Of a DNA stretch of 46,526 nucleotides, positions 10,044 to 21,580 are shown in pieces. The stretch lies in NCBI GenBank assembly GCA_002812745.2, contig NCSJ02000325.1:1-46526 (forward strand). Direction: 5' to 3'. A program made the position numbers and the translations under genes. Below the pieces are notes generated by a model. That model made no database searches and was not told where the DNA came from. It saw nothing but the letters and a program-made list of their open reading frames with translations. Numbering within the stretch: position 1 is the first letter of the stretch; each line of letters opens with the position of its first letter. This stretch comes from Scytalidium lignicola (taxonomy: Eukaryota > Ascomycota > Leotiomycetes).

Positions 10044-11765
10044 ATGTGATATATATGTGATATTAAGACACAGTATGTATTCTACTATCTACGGAGCACG
10101 GAGATCACTCGTGAGCTTATTGGGAAGCTTCCTAGCGTCGGCCGAAGATACCTAAATGTGGCCTAGACCGCTTGCGAGCAGCGTCGTGGCCTAATACTAC
10201 GCCAGGAGTAAGGAGGACCCCCCCGAGATATGAATTTGAGGCTATAGATAAAATTTTGCTCAAGCACATTATGAATGTAATAGCACCACTTTACTGCATT
10301 TTATATCCACTGATATTTTAAATGTTGGGAGTTTTAGATATTTGATATATTTGGCATATAGAAGATGAAAATTTGCATGAAAGTCAAGACAGAATAGAAA
10401 GTGCTAATCGCTAACGGTGAACTACTGTTGTATTACTACTTAATAAAATGTTTATTTTTTTNATATTTTTTNATAATATATGCAGTAAACATTCACCTAC
10501 GTAAGAAGCAAGAACCCATGGAATGCGGCATGAGTACTGTACAGTAAGCATACTCGAGCGTAACATGTAGTATTCGATTCTATTAGCAGGGATACCATTC
10601 TCATCGCACAAATTATATGCTGTTAACTATGCACAGGAATGTATGCAGCTACCGTATATCTGCACAGCACGGTCCCATGATAGCTCACCCAACCAAACCT
10701 CTCGAAACAATTATGTTATCGGCCAACAGACCCTTGATCTCGAAGACATTGATGGTTGTGATGCATTTCTGAGATAAGTTAATTGGACAATTGAATGATG
10801 ATTAAGCGTTACAAGGTGTCAGAGGTTATGGCGCAGGGATTAGGCTACTACACATATAAATTGTATGGTACAGAGACTCCATTCGTTGCTCGATTCTATG
10901 ATGTACAGTACAAAGGGGTAAACCGGTAAAACTCTGCACTTTACCGACCGTAAGCTTCCTACAGCTATGATTGGCCAACGCCAATTACATAAGCAATATC
11001 TTTGACACAAGGGTGCGTGTTAATAAGCGGCATGCTTACACGAGAAGGCTTAAACTGTGGGGTGTTATGAAATGCTCCAAGCACGGTGTTTGGTAGGTTA
11101 ACAGAACTGAACGGTGAACCGCCGTTCCTGGTCAATTTGTCCGTTTATTATACTAATTGTGAAAGTTATATTAGTCTTTTATGAAATTTATGAAATTGGT
11201 TTTTTAATTAATTTAATTAGCTAGATTAATTAATCAAAATGCTGATCCTTTATCATAACCAGTCTCACAATGAGGAGTTCACAAAATATTCATTTAAAAT
11301 TATGATTTCCACAATAATTAAGTTATTAAATAGAGAGGAGAGGCTAATGAAATTTAATAGATACAAAATTACATATTGCGTTATTGCAACCTATATCAAC
11401 TTTTTCATGCAGAGAGTATTACGACATGCAGAATTCTAAACTTCATCTGAGGCAATACCGTACTCTATACAGCTCACTGATTCGAACACTTCTGCCTTTA
11501 TGCGCTCTGCATTAGCTTTACTATGAAACGATAATACAAAAATCCATTGTTCCTCTCAAACTGGTTTGAGTGCGATAAGTTAGCTCGAATTCGTTGCCTT
11601 ATCAGTTCGAGTTCGTAAGATACGTAAGTACTGTTTGAGTTGGGCTCTATCTAGTTCTAACCCGTCACCAAAAATCTGTAGGTTTCAGGTGACCTTGTTA
11701 TTAGTATTAGCGCTCTTTCATGTCATTGAATTTGGTACAAATCTCCCAACGGTCTTTAAATTCTC
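10044..11765. other. Long intergenic region with decayed repeat traces
   Basis: No credible gene. It contains the second copy of a dispersed 25-bp repeat (10854-10878), a CGGTAAA/TTTACCG inverted repeat (10924-10930 and 10940-10946), ambiguous N calls in a T-rich run near 10462-10472, and a very AT-rich stretch from 11150 to 11440. A short 66-codon frame at 11239-11439 has AT-driven composition and is not supported. The 3' UTR of the lactam-type enzyme probably lies near 11600-11765. Confidence 0.5.
10854..10878 (+). repeat. Dispersed repeat, copy 2
   Basis: Matches 3539-3563 over 25 bp, with flanking similarity on the 5' side. The two copies lie about 7.3 kb apart in the same orientation. 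Confidence 0.7.
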
Positions 11766-14700
11766 CTATGCATCCTTCTTAGCAACAATCAGCCAAGCAC
11801 CCGGACTGACCACCGATCCCGGTTTGCTAGCAATAGCCTCAACCGTCGCGCCAACCGCCTCTTCCGAACAAAGCACATTGATCTCCATCTTCATTGCCTC
11901 TAGAATTGCCACAACCTGGAATTCCTTCAGCACATCCCCGGGCTCTACTAATACCTTCCATACATTGGCATTGATCGGGCTATCAATTGTAATCGCGGGC
12001 TCGCTATCCATTATACTCTTCAGACGCTCGGCCTCGCGGGCCTCTTCCGCAGCCTGCTCCGCCTTCCACTCCGCAAAGAGCGTGTTCTCGATAACGAGCT
12101 GCTCAGCCATGCCCTTCTTTTGGCCCTCCTTGAAAGCACGGACTTTCGGGTCTGTCTTGGATGCATCAAACATGTTGTATACTTCTTGCAAGCTAAACTC
12201 GCCTTCGCGGATATCAAAGTGGTAATTTCCACTCTTGTAGGATTGTACCAGCAAGTCGTACTCCTCGACTGATACTTCATGATAATGCAGGATGTCGAAG
12301 GGCTCGAACAGCCATGGACGAGTTGGACTGAAGTTTGGCTTCAGTCCGTACGTATCCCAGCACTCCATCGTCATAGCAAACAGCATGTAGCCGCCGGGAG
12401 CTTCGACGGGGTAGATAGCGAAGAGGGAACCACCCATACCGATTGTACCGCCAGGTGTGGAGACTCTTGTGGGGTTGTACTTCTGTGCTGCAATACCGCT
12501 CATAGGATTTAAGGGAAAGAGAATGGGCGTTCCAACAAGGAATCCCACAGCTACGACTAGGAAAGGCGCGTTAAGAAGCGCTTCGAATACTTCGCGTTGA
12601 GTTGAGAGACCGTTGTTCTTGCGAAGGTACTCGATGTTGTCGGGGAGATAGGCCGCAGTTGGACGGTTGGTTTCCATGTATCGTTTAGTTGATTCAATGA
12701 GTGCCGGGTGGTTAAAACAAACCGGTAGGTGGATCTCCCGACAGGGTAGCTTAATGTGAGTTGTTACCTCCTTAGCGGTCTCAAGGTTATTGACAGTCTG
12801 AAGTAGTTGTTGTTGTGTGATGACTTTGGGGTCGAATTGGATCGTTACAGCTATGGTTCTAGAGTGAGTAACAATTCCGTCTTAGAAATTAGAAGCTGGT
12901 ACTCACAACCGACATTAGAGTTTGTGACCAGTTTTGGGATGCTGAGTGCCAACAAATTCTGTACAAGCAGCCGGACGCGACTGGTAACGGTGATATCAAC
13001 AGTCTGCTCACCGACTTCAACGATGAGGAATGAATCTCCACCCTGATTCGGTCAGCGTCCAGAGTCGATATTGAAGTGTAGGACAACTCTAACATACCTG
13101 TCTATAAACCACCTTTGGCCGTCCTTTGTCTTCGTCTCCAGAAACAGTCTTCAATATAGCGTTTGACTTTCCTGGCTCTAGACCTGAGCTTGGAAGCTCA
13201 AGGTCCAATTTCGGCGACTTTTCTAACTTTCCACTCATCAGGTCCTGCACGCCAGTAATAAATGTTTCGACACGATGTATGAGCTCAAGCGCAAGCTCAA
13301 ATGTTGTGGGTATCAGCTTCAATGTCCCACCCGGCTTTACCTGACCTAGGCGCCAGAGATCCGCTGAAATGACCGTTGTAGAGCAGAGTAAACCGCCAAG
13401 ATCAGGACTATCCATCGAGAAAACGCACGGCGAATCACCGCCCCAATTAATTCCACCAGGAGATGGATAGCCCCAATCAAAGATGTTTGAGGGATGGGAA
13501 CCACCCTCACCACCATCTTTGCGGCTCCATTCTGGAACAGGCCCCACGAGTCGAATACCAGTGCGATTCGAGTTATGACCAATTTCCCAGTTAGTCGAAT
13601 ATAGCATCTCCAGGTCCTTAGAAGTCATGAAATCTTCTGAGTCGTGAGGGCCGTGCATGCAGTAGATTTCGACGATGTCGTAGTTCGGTATGCAGGCAGA
13701 TGGGAGAGTGTAGATCTCCTTTGTTTCTGCAGCCCACTGGTGCGTCTTAGGATCCAACTCAATCCAATCACCAATTTGAAGTTGTCGGCCTTGCGTTCCA
13801 CCATATACTAGGCTGGGTGTTCCCGATTTTGATCCTAGATAAAGGGGAATATCAGGAAATCCACCTTTGATTGCAAGGTACGCTCTGCATCCGCCGTCTA
13901 CGATCTTCCCAACTTTCAGCTTCTGGCCAGCTTGGATAGTGAGCCTGGACCACATTGGCTGTTCTTCGCCATCAATAGTCACGGGCATTGGCGCGCCGCA
14001 AACAGAGAATACTGCAGGGGCTGTAAAAAGGAGCTCTGGTCCGGACAATGTCATCTCCAGAGTTTCCATACCCGGCTCGTTGCCCACAAGAATATTCGCG
14101 ATTCTTGACGAGATATTGTCCATAGGGCCACCTTTAGGAATTCCGTGCCCATTCGTGGCTCTGGCTGGGAAATCCTGTACAGTTGTAAACGCTCCTGGCG
14201 ACAAGACATCGATTGCACATGGCTCGTATGTAAATTTTGTATCCAAGAAATTGGTTAAAGTATCACCTTCGAGGAACGGTTTTGAGGCTACCACGTCTGC
14301 TAAAAATCGGATGTTGGTAGGAGGACCTTGTAGTGTTACATCTTTCAACACTACCGTTAACTTTGCAGCAGCCGCTGGCCTGTCGACCGCGTGGACCATG
14401 ATCTTTGCAAGAAGCGGATCGTAATGCGGCGCAATTCTCTGGCCTGTCTTCACCCACGTATCAATTCGAACTCCTTTTCCCTGAGGCCATTCTACTGCTT
14501 GTAGCAAACCTGGGCTAGGGGCATAATTTCGGAATGGAACCTCTGCGTAAACTCGGACTTCAATGGCAGCACCCATTGGCGCCTCCTTTTGCATGTGCTT
14601 CAGCTGCGAAGAAGGTAACCCAATCTCTCCTCCTTTCTCGTAGTCTGCTTGTTGCAGCATGAGGTTTACTAAGTCTACATTGTAGCAGAGTTCCGTAATG

Positions 14701-15771
14701 CCATGCTCAACCTGAAGTCTGGTGTTCATCTCAAGGAAAAAGAAATCTCCCGTAATGTCGTCAACTAAAAATTCTACAGTTCCCGCGGACTTATATTTCA
14801 GTTTTAAGGCATATGCAACTGCACACTTGGTAATTTTCTCCCGCATGCCGGGACGCTTATGGACAAAAGGACTCGGGCACTCTTCGATGACCTGGCATAT
14901 TTATATAAGTTAAGAAATTAAAATGGACAGGCGAAATCACCTTTTGATGTCGTCTCTGAATACTGCATTCTCTTTCTCCGAAATGTACCACATCGACACC
15001 ATTACCGAAAACTTGGACTTCCACGTGTCGACTCTTGGGATAATATTTCTCCAAGAATATTCCGGCATTTTTAAACAGAGTTTCTCCTCTACTTTTCACT
15101 TTTTTGAACGCAGTTGCAATTTCCGTCTCGGTGTTGCAGACTTGCAGTCCCATGCCACCGCCTCCTCCGGTTGCTTTTAACATGATCTAATTATGTGAGC
15201 AATACCCTCCAACCTTCAAAAACAAGAGGATTTTAATGTACCGGAAATCCTAGTTTCTTCGCAGCAGCAACTGCATCTTCTTCTGAGCTAAGAAGATCTG
15301 TTCCTGGAACCACAGGGACATCTGCCGCAATAGCCAAGTCTCTCGCTCGGTGTTTCTGGCCCATCTCCGTCATACATTCTGGACTGGGGCCAATAAATAT
15401 CATGCCGGCAGCCAGAATCTTTTGCGCAAAGGCCGAGTCTTCGCTGAGGAAGCCATAGCCAGGAATTATGGCATCCACATTTAAGCGTTTGCATATTGAT
15501 AAGATTGTCTCCCTGTAAATATAATCAACACTGTACTTTAAAAAATATTAATACTCTAGTCTACGAACGTATCCAAATAGCCATCCGCCTTATCTTTGGG
15601 AAGGAGAATATTCTCATCGGCCAGAGTAGCATGTAAAGAGGTGGAATCGGACTCTGTATAAATAGAGACGCTCTTGATTCCAGCCTTCTGGATTGCCCGG
15701 ATAAGCCTGACTGCGATCTCGCCACGATTGGCAACGAGGACTTTCTTGATATTTAAAAATGTATGCGCCAT
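11766..15771 (-). CDS. lamA: LamA-like biotin-dependent carboxylase/lactam hydrolase (BC-KipA-KipI-biotinyl)
   Basis: Six exons in phase (15771-15569, 15512-15242, 15186-14941, 14891-13098, 13042-12907, 12850-11766) give 1244 residues. The start is the ATG just before the biotin-carboxylase strand KKVLVANRGEIA, not an upstream in-frame ATG. Domains in order: biotin carboxylase (about 8-460) with the GGGGGMG loop, ERECSIQRRHQ and LEMNTRLQVEH; KipA/allophanate-hydrolase subunit 2-like (about 468-780); KipI/subunit 1-like (about 840-1085); a charged linker; and a biotinyl domain (about 1175-1244) with EAMKME, biotin Lys about 1204. This is the urea-carboxylase layout without the amidase half of Dur1,2. 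Next to a LamB/YcsF gene it matches Aspergillus nidulans LamA of 2-pyrrolidinone use. KipI, KipA and LamB are the subunits of bacterial 5-oxoprolinase (PxpB, PxpC, PxpA). Urea carboxylase is the main alternative. Donor GTTCGT of intron 1 is unusual. Confidence 0.85.
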
Positions 15772-16152
15772 CTCGTTTATTTGCAATGTGATAAAGCACA
15801 GGATGAAACTCAAAAGCAACATATGTATTACTGCTGCCAAATGCGCATTCTAACCCCCACCTATCTACGACCGCCGAGCGATAGACGTGCGGGTCACTAG
15901 GAGTAGTCAGCGGGGAATATGTTATTAACAGGCACGATAAGAGACCGGTTGCGTGCTTCTTTCCTGCCCCTCCATGAATTGCCATGGCTCTTGCCGTACT
16001 ATTATACACACGGGTGGCTTTCAAGTTGTGTCCATCATTGGGATGCTGCTGGTTGGATAAGGGTTAAGAAGCAATAAATAAGTAATAGAATATTAGGCGG
16101 CAGTCACAGCTCCAGGTCTGGAATTATATTATGTCTACACTATTTTTCATAT
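15772..16152. promoter_or_regulatory. Spacer between lamB-like and lamA-like genes
   Basis: 381 bp between two genes on the same strand, so it holds the end of the LamB-type transcript and the promoter of the LamA-type gene. A single GATA core lies near 15893. No further site is claimed. Confidence 0.45.
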
Positions 16153-16987
16153 CTACAGCTGCTTAGGAAACAGCTTCGCATTTGCCTCGTTCACTGCCTT
16201 CCTCCCCATCTCCGCATTTGCCAAAGCCGTCGCCATATCCGAGTGCAAGCAGATGCTAAACGGTTGACCTGCAAATCCAACCTTCAAAATCCCACCCTCA
16301 TTATGATCCCTCTCATCCGTAAAGGCGCACTTTATAATCCTATCGTAGATCATCGCCGGCGTAGCAGTCTTGCTCTTAGCTACCGGCACAAGACTTCCAG
16401 CAGAAGTGTAGTCAATGTCTACATACAGCTCCTCTTGGAATGGCAAGCTATACTTTGCGCACATCTCTTTCTGCATGTCGTTCTTGCACGCATAGACCGG
16501 AACCTTGTATACAGCGCAGGCACGCAAGACAGCGTCCATTATGACCGCGTCGCGCTGCATGTAGAAGAACAGCTCGCCATGCGGCTTGATGTGGTTCAGG
16601 GGCACGCCTTCGGCCTCGAGGAATGCCTTCAGCGCACCAACCTGGTACAGAATCGATGCGTACATGTCCTCAGGATCAACTTCGATCTTGCGACGCCCGA
16701 AGCCGAACAGATCCTGGAGTCCTGGATGCGCGCCCATCTTCACGCCATGTTGCTTTGCCAGACGTACTGTCTTCAGCATCAGAGAAGGGTCGCCGGCGTG
16801 AAATCCACATGCGATGTTCGCGACATCGATATATTTCATGAGCTCTTCGTCTGGACCCTGAAAATGAGTGCGCGATCAGCGTGGTGATAATGTATCTATT
16901 CCATTGGACAGTACGTACCATCTTCCACTTCCCAAAACCCTCGCCCATATCACAATTGATTTCGATTTTCTGCACGAGACCCGTCAT
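16153..16987 (-). CDS. lamB: LamB/YcsF family protein (PxpA-like)
   Basis: Two exons, 16987-16919 and 16857-16153, with donor GTACGT and acceptor TTCAG, give 257 residues, the usual family length. The N-terminus shows the signature INCDMGEGFGKW, followed by DVANIACGFHAGDP, GAHPGLQD, FGFGRR and HIKPHG, all hallmarks of the LamB/YcsF fold (a TIM-barrel-like hydrolase family). The bacterial homologue PxpA is the subunit of ATP-dependent 5-oxoprolinase that works with KipI and KipA. Fungal LamB is needed for 2-pyrrolidinone use. Here it lies just upstream of, and on the same strand as, a protein that fuses KipA and KipI to biotin carboxylase, so joint function is very likely. The gene looks intact. 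Confidence 0.9.
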
Positions 16988-18009
16988 GATTGCGTTTGTT
17001 TGCCTTTGCCCCCGTAACCAAGTTACGAAACAGGTGTATTGTTTTTTATTTCTGGAAGATCTACCACCGTCACTAATCAACAAAAGGGTGTAGACATCTC
17101 AGATGACGATTTCCATCCCACTTATGCCATCCTTGTCAACCTCCAACTGCCATATCGCATCTTTCTAATTGAGGAGTTTATGCGGGCATGCCTTTGCTGA
17201 GTGCTCTATCTCCGCCTTCTCTCACTGGCTATGCGGCCAACATCTTTTGGCTGATGCCCGCAACATGGCACATCGTTCCATCAGCAACGCCAGCATGATT
17301 GTCTGTTTGATTTCGTCGTCAAGTCGCAATGGCGTGGCGGCGCGCCTACGGCTTTGTTCTTATGGATTATTAAGGGAAGCTCTTATCGCAGCCCTATTCT
17401 CCCCGCATCCCTGTCCAGTAGCTCTTGCTTACTTAAGCTTGGCCGTTAGGCTGTCAACATTAGTTACTCCTCGATCTTCTAGTGTAAATAGCTTAGAAGG
17501 TCTGCTTGGAGGATGAATAAATCCCAGCCAGCTCGTGCTACCCAGCCAGGCAGACCAACCATGNCCAGGGCCTGGCCAGAAGGTTAAATCACATATCCCA
17601 CGTTAACAGCATGATAACTACCGGTATCCTGAAGCTCTATGCCGATCTGGCAGCTCGCGATAGGTATATGATTCGTCTCTTTCAACACCGCGGCCAATAA
17701 AACGAGCCTCAGTTTTGCCCCTGCCTGATAAGCAGGGTTCATTCTCGCCGATGGCATCAAAAGAATCCCGCGGTAATGGAATTATGCTCTCCCATTATCA
17801 AGGGAGATAGGAGATAATGCAGATATGACAGGAGTTCCCCAGGAACGGTCCTTCCACCAGTGTAACCGCATATCTGCAGTACTACTATACTACAGTACTT
17901 ATGGACCTCCAGGTGCCTATTTAAATTCTCCATTTGAATGGCGCTTTCCGTTTCCGTCGGAAATTTTTGGGAAATTTCTTAGACGGTCCTCTTTTCATCG
18001 CAGCTAATC
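16988..18009. promoter_or_regulatory. Divergent promoter region between LamB-type and Dur3-type genes
   Basis: About 1 kb shared by two divergent genes. No supported ORF. One ambiguous N lies at 17564. GATA-factor sites cluster in the half nearer the transporter (separate entry), as expected for nitrogen-catabolite control. Confidence 0.6.
17659..17817. promoter_or_regulatory. Cluster of GATA-factor (AreA/NIT2-type) sites
   Basis: HGATAR matches: TGATAA at 17726-17731, TTATCA (reverse TGATAA) at 17795-17800, AGATAG at 17805-17810 and AGATAA at 17812-17817. Another GATA core, CGATAG, lies at 17658-17663. Three of the four full sites fall within 23 bp, about 190-215 bp upstream of the transporter ATG. 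AreA/NIT2 activates nitrogen-source genes through paired sites like these. Confidence 0.55.
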
Positions 18010-20518
18010 ATGAGCTCCATCGAACCGATTTTCAGCCCCGGTGTGGGCTATGGTATTGTCGTCGGGGTGGGAGCCGCCTTTGCCATTGGCATGTCGACGG
18101 TGTCCTGGGGTCTCGAGCGTTTCTTTGCTGAGAAACAGACAAGTGAGATGTACATGACAGCTGTAGGTTCATCTCTTGCTTGTTCCACCAAGGCTGTAAT
18201 CGTTGTCGGCGCACTTAAGACGGCCAGTACATCGAATATCGAATGGTCGTCTGGTTTCTTCTGGTGTATCAATTCACAGTCTCGGGCTAACAGTATTCCT
18301 TTAGAAACACTCTGTCAAGACTGGTCTTACTGCCTCGGCCATAGGTCTGTAGTGGCGGCGACTCCTTGTCCTTCCCAAAGTGCGGTCTCCAACCTCGACT
18401 GGAACCTCTTTTTGGCCCCTAGTTCTTAGTCTTCTCTTTACTAACGTTCACTGAACAGTTTCCTCGTGGACGATCGCTGCCACTTTGCTCACTTCTACAA
18501 CCTGTATGTATTTTCCATAGTCTAACTGGAAACACAAAATCCGGGAAAAGGGAGCTCCTGCCGTCCCCTTATCCATGTTGAGAGACAATATGAGGAGAAA
18601 AGTATCAGAAGAGTAGGCATAATACTAACGTCTTCGTACAGATGGGTATGAATTTGGTGTTTCCGGGCCTTTCTGGTACGCAGCTGGTGCCTCCGTCCAA
18701 ATTCTCCTATTTTCTGTCGCAGCTATCGAGCTCAAGCGCAAAGCACCAAACGCACACACCTTTCTAGAAGTTGTCCGGTGGAGATACGGTGCCGGTGGGC
18801 ATATCACGCTTGCATGCTACTGTATCTTCTATCAGATTGTCACAGCCATGAATCTGCTTGTGGGCGGATCTCAACTCTTTGCTAATTTGACTGGAATGAG
18901 CCGTGATGCTGCCTGTTTCCTTTTCCCAATCGGTGTCATCATATATACGCTTGCGGGTGGTATCAAGGCTACATTCCTCACTGACTGGGTCCATACCGTG
19001 GTCATTTATGTCATTATGATAACGACCCTGTTCGTCGTCTACACCACGTCCGACACCGTTGGTTCTCCGGGTGCCATGTGGAATCTCCTGAGGACCGCTG
19101 GAGAATTGCACCCCGTCGACGGCAACGCAGACGGTTCGTACCTGACGATGCGCAGTCAACAAGGCGGTTATGTTGGGCTCATCTTCGTAGGAGCCGGTTT
19201 TGGTGCCGCAGTCGACTCACAGCTCTTCCAGAAAGCCATTGCTGCTGAACCCAAGAGCACGCTCTGGGGCTATCTCCTCGGTGGTACCTGCTGGTTCACC
19301 ATCCCATTCGTGCTAGCCAGCACGTTCGGCTTGACTGCTGCAGCCACTGAGCACCTCCCATCATTCCCAACATACCCCAATCGCATGTCTGCTGAAGAGA
19401 TCGCCGCTGGCATGGCTATGCCGTATGCCGCTATTGCAGTCATGGGGAAAGGTGGCGCCGTGGCAGTCCTACTCATGGCCTTCATGGCTATCACGTCTGC
19501 GATGTCTTCCGAGACAGTTGCTACTGCGGCTGTCATCACGTACGATCTGTACCAAGCGTACATAAATCCTCAGGCTACAGGCAAGCAGCTTCTGCGCGTC
19601 TCGCACTTTGTAGTCGTGGGCTTTGGTATTCTATGTGCAGGCATCGCCGCCGGACTGAACCACGCTGGCTTCAACGTCTCCTTCATCATTACCGCGGTTG
19701 GTATATTCGTAGACAGTGCTATTGTTCCCATGGCCTGCACGATATTCTGGCGAAAGCAAAGTAAAGCCGCCGTGATCATATCCCCACTACTCTCGTCCAT
19801 CGCGGCCATTATCGCATGGTTGCTAGTCGCAAAGCAACAATCTGGCTATCTGTCGATCCCGACACTGTCCGGGAACCTCGCACTGGTCGCTGGCAATATG
19901 ATGTCGCTAACAGGTCCAATTCTCCTCACGCCGCTGATCACATACCTCAAGCCTGATAACTACGATTTCGAACTTTTGAAGGATATCAAGCAGGCGGACG
20001 ATGCCGATGATGGAGATGCTAGCATTGAGGAGTACGCTGATGAGCAAGTTGGACACCACGCTGTGGATAATGCGATGCTCTTGAGGGCGCGGAAGCGTGG
20101 GCTGATTGCAATGACCGCAATGACGCTTGCATTCTTGATTCTGTGGCCGATCCCTATGTACGGCACGAGCTATGGTATGTCCTCATAACCCCCTGAAATC
20201 GGTGTTAATATCCCTTCCTTGAGGCCTGTAACTAATAGTGAGATAGTGTTCTCCAAAGGCTTCTTCAAAGGTTGGGTTGTCGTCCTCTTCCTTTGGGCCT
20301 TCTATGCCAGTAGCACCATCACGCTCCTGCCGATCTGGGAGGGGCGCAAAGCGATGCGCCTCTTTGCCATCTACTTATTTAAGGGGAAGGAAGAGTTGAA
20401 GAAGCGGGTGGTTGTTCTGGAAGGCACTCAGCATTCGGTGTTGGAGGAGACTGTCGAGATAGGAAACAGGAGTGATTCAAAGTTTAGTGAGAAAAAGGAG
20501 GAAGCGGGAGGGTCGTAA
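18010..20518 (+). CDS. Sodium:solute symporter family, Dur3-type urea/amide transporter
   Basis: Five exons fit in phase: 18010-18162, 18305-18344, 18459-18503, 18642-20174 and 20247-20518, giving 680 residues, close to fungal Dur3. The N-terminus has GVGYGIV and TSEMYMTA, then VKTGLTASAIVSSWTIAATL across exons 2-3 and YGYEFGVSGPFWYA at the start of exon 4. The core carries GGIKATFLTDWVHTV, HPVDGNADGSYLTMRS and FPTYPNRMS, all strongly Dur3-like. Many hydrophobic helices are evident and the tail is hydrophilic and charged. Dur3 is a plasma-membrane active importer of urea (polyamines in yeast). Intron 2 has an unusual GTCTGT donor, and the last intron ends at the second of two nearby AGs because the first puts a stop in frame. 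It is divergent from the LamB-type gene, so the cargo could be urea or a lactam. Confidence 0.87.
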
Positions 20519-21580
20519 TAAGATAATAGTGTGTACTCTGGTCAAAGGAGGGTATTGTAGATTACCGTACTATTTAGCGGGCGGGGTCTCGAACTTAGAT
20601 TAGATGTGGCAGGGCTACTTTAAGCCTCTTAAAGATATAGTTATAAACATCACCTAACAAAAAGCCTAAATTAATAAGAATATGTTCTGGCCGAACCACC
20701 AATTTCAGCACTAATACAACTACCAATTCAACTACTAATTTGACTATATATTCCACCAGTTCAATTATATTCCTCATAGTATCTACTCTTGTACGTATTC
20801 TCCTGTTCTTAAACCCATCAAGGCTATATCAATTATAGTCCTTTTAATATGAATATGTGTGTCATCTTGATTACTAGCGTACTTCTACAATCAACTGTCA
20901 ATTCCATTGAGCTTTTAACTAACTTTATTCTTTGTCATATTTATTTTAGCCATCTCTCATTTAAGATTTAATAATTGGTGGCTTTTAAATGTTGACAATT
21001 ATAATAATTTTATGATTTATGATGATATAATACAATATTAATGTTTCGAATACTGTGGTAAGTGGACTCCAGTCTGAGTGAACATGCTTTATTATTTACA
21101 CCAAAACTCACTCACCGATATAGAATGGTCTAAATAATTGAGTATAGAGATTGTGTTGATGAGAGGACATCCTCAAATGGGAGTAGGGAAAGTTCTATGT
21201 CTTAAGACTTGAAGGAGTATATAAATTCGTGAAAATGAGTATGAGTATCGAGTGAGAATCGGGGTGGGTGAAAAGGGGCCGAGCCGAATGGAACCGAAGT
21301 CGCAATACAACGTCTGTTAGTAATCTTGTTGACTGCGCTGATTACGGAAGTACACCGTTCAAACCCCGAGAATTAAAAACCGTAAATAGATTAAAGGCCG
21401 TAGTTGCCCTCCTGCTGCTGTAGACTAGACTTGTAAAAATCAGATTTTAGATGATGATTCATCTTTTCTTCTCAGTTTCCATTCGCATTTCATAGAAACC
21501 TTTCAAACGCTCATTGGCTATGCTCTGTGTATTTGGGATTTCCAAACCTCTTGCATTATTCACTACCTAGAGTGGTGGCA
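20519..21580. other. Intergenic between the symporter and the MFS gene
   Basis: AT-rich, with stops in all frames. No gene or clear regulatory motif recognised. It holds the symporter terminator and the promoter of the MFS gene. Confidence 0.5.

Noticed and set aside
11239..11439. 66-codon frame in AT-rich DNA
   Set aside because: Lys/Ile/Asn-rich composition is what AT-rich non-coding DNA gives; no motif.
11635..12225. 196-codon plus-strand frame
   Set aside because: Lies antisense to the KipI-biotinyl end of the LamA-like gene; the opposite strand has clear domain motifs.
13867..14424. 185-codon plus-strand frame
   Set aside because: Antisense shadow of the KipA region, with no recognisable features.
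16243..16887. 214-codon plus-strand frame
   Set aside because: Antisense to the LamB/YcsF gene and spans its intron boundary; composition follows the real gene.
17169..17516. 115-codon frame in the lamB/symporter promoter
   Set aside because: Starts with TTG, has no family resemblance and lies in a divergent promoter.
21300..21375. tRNA-like B-box (GTTCAAACCCC)
   Set aside because: No matching A-box, acceptor stem or T-stem pairing could be built.
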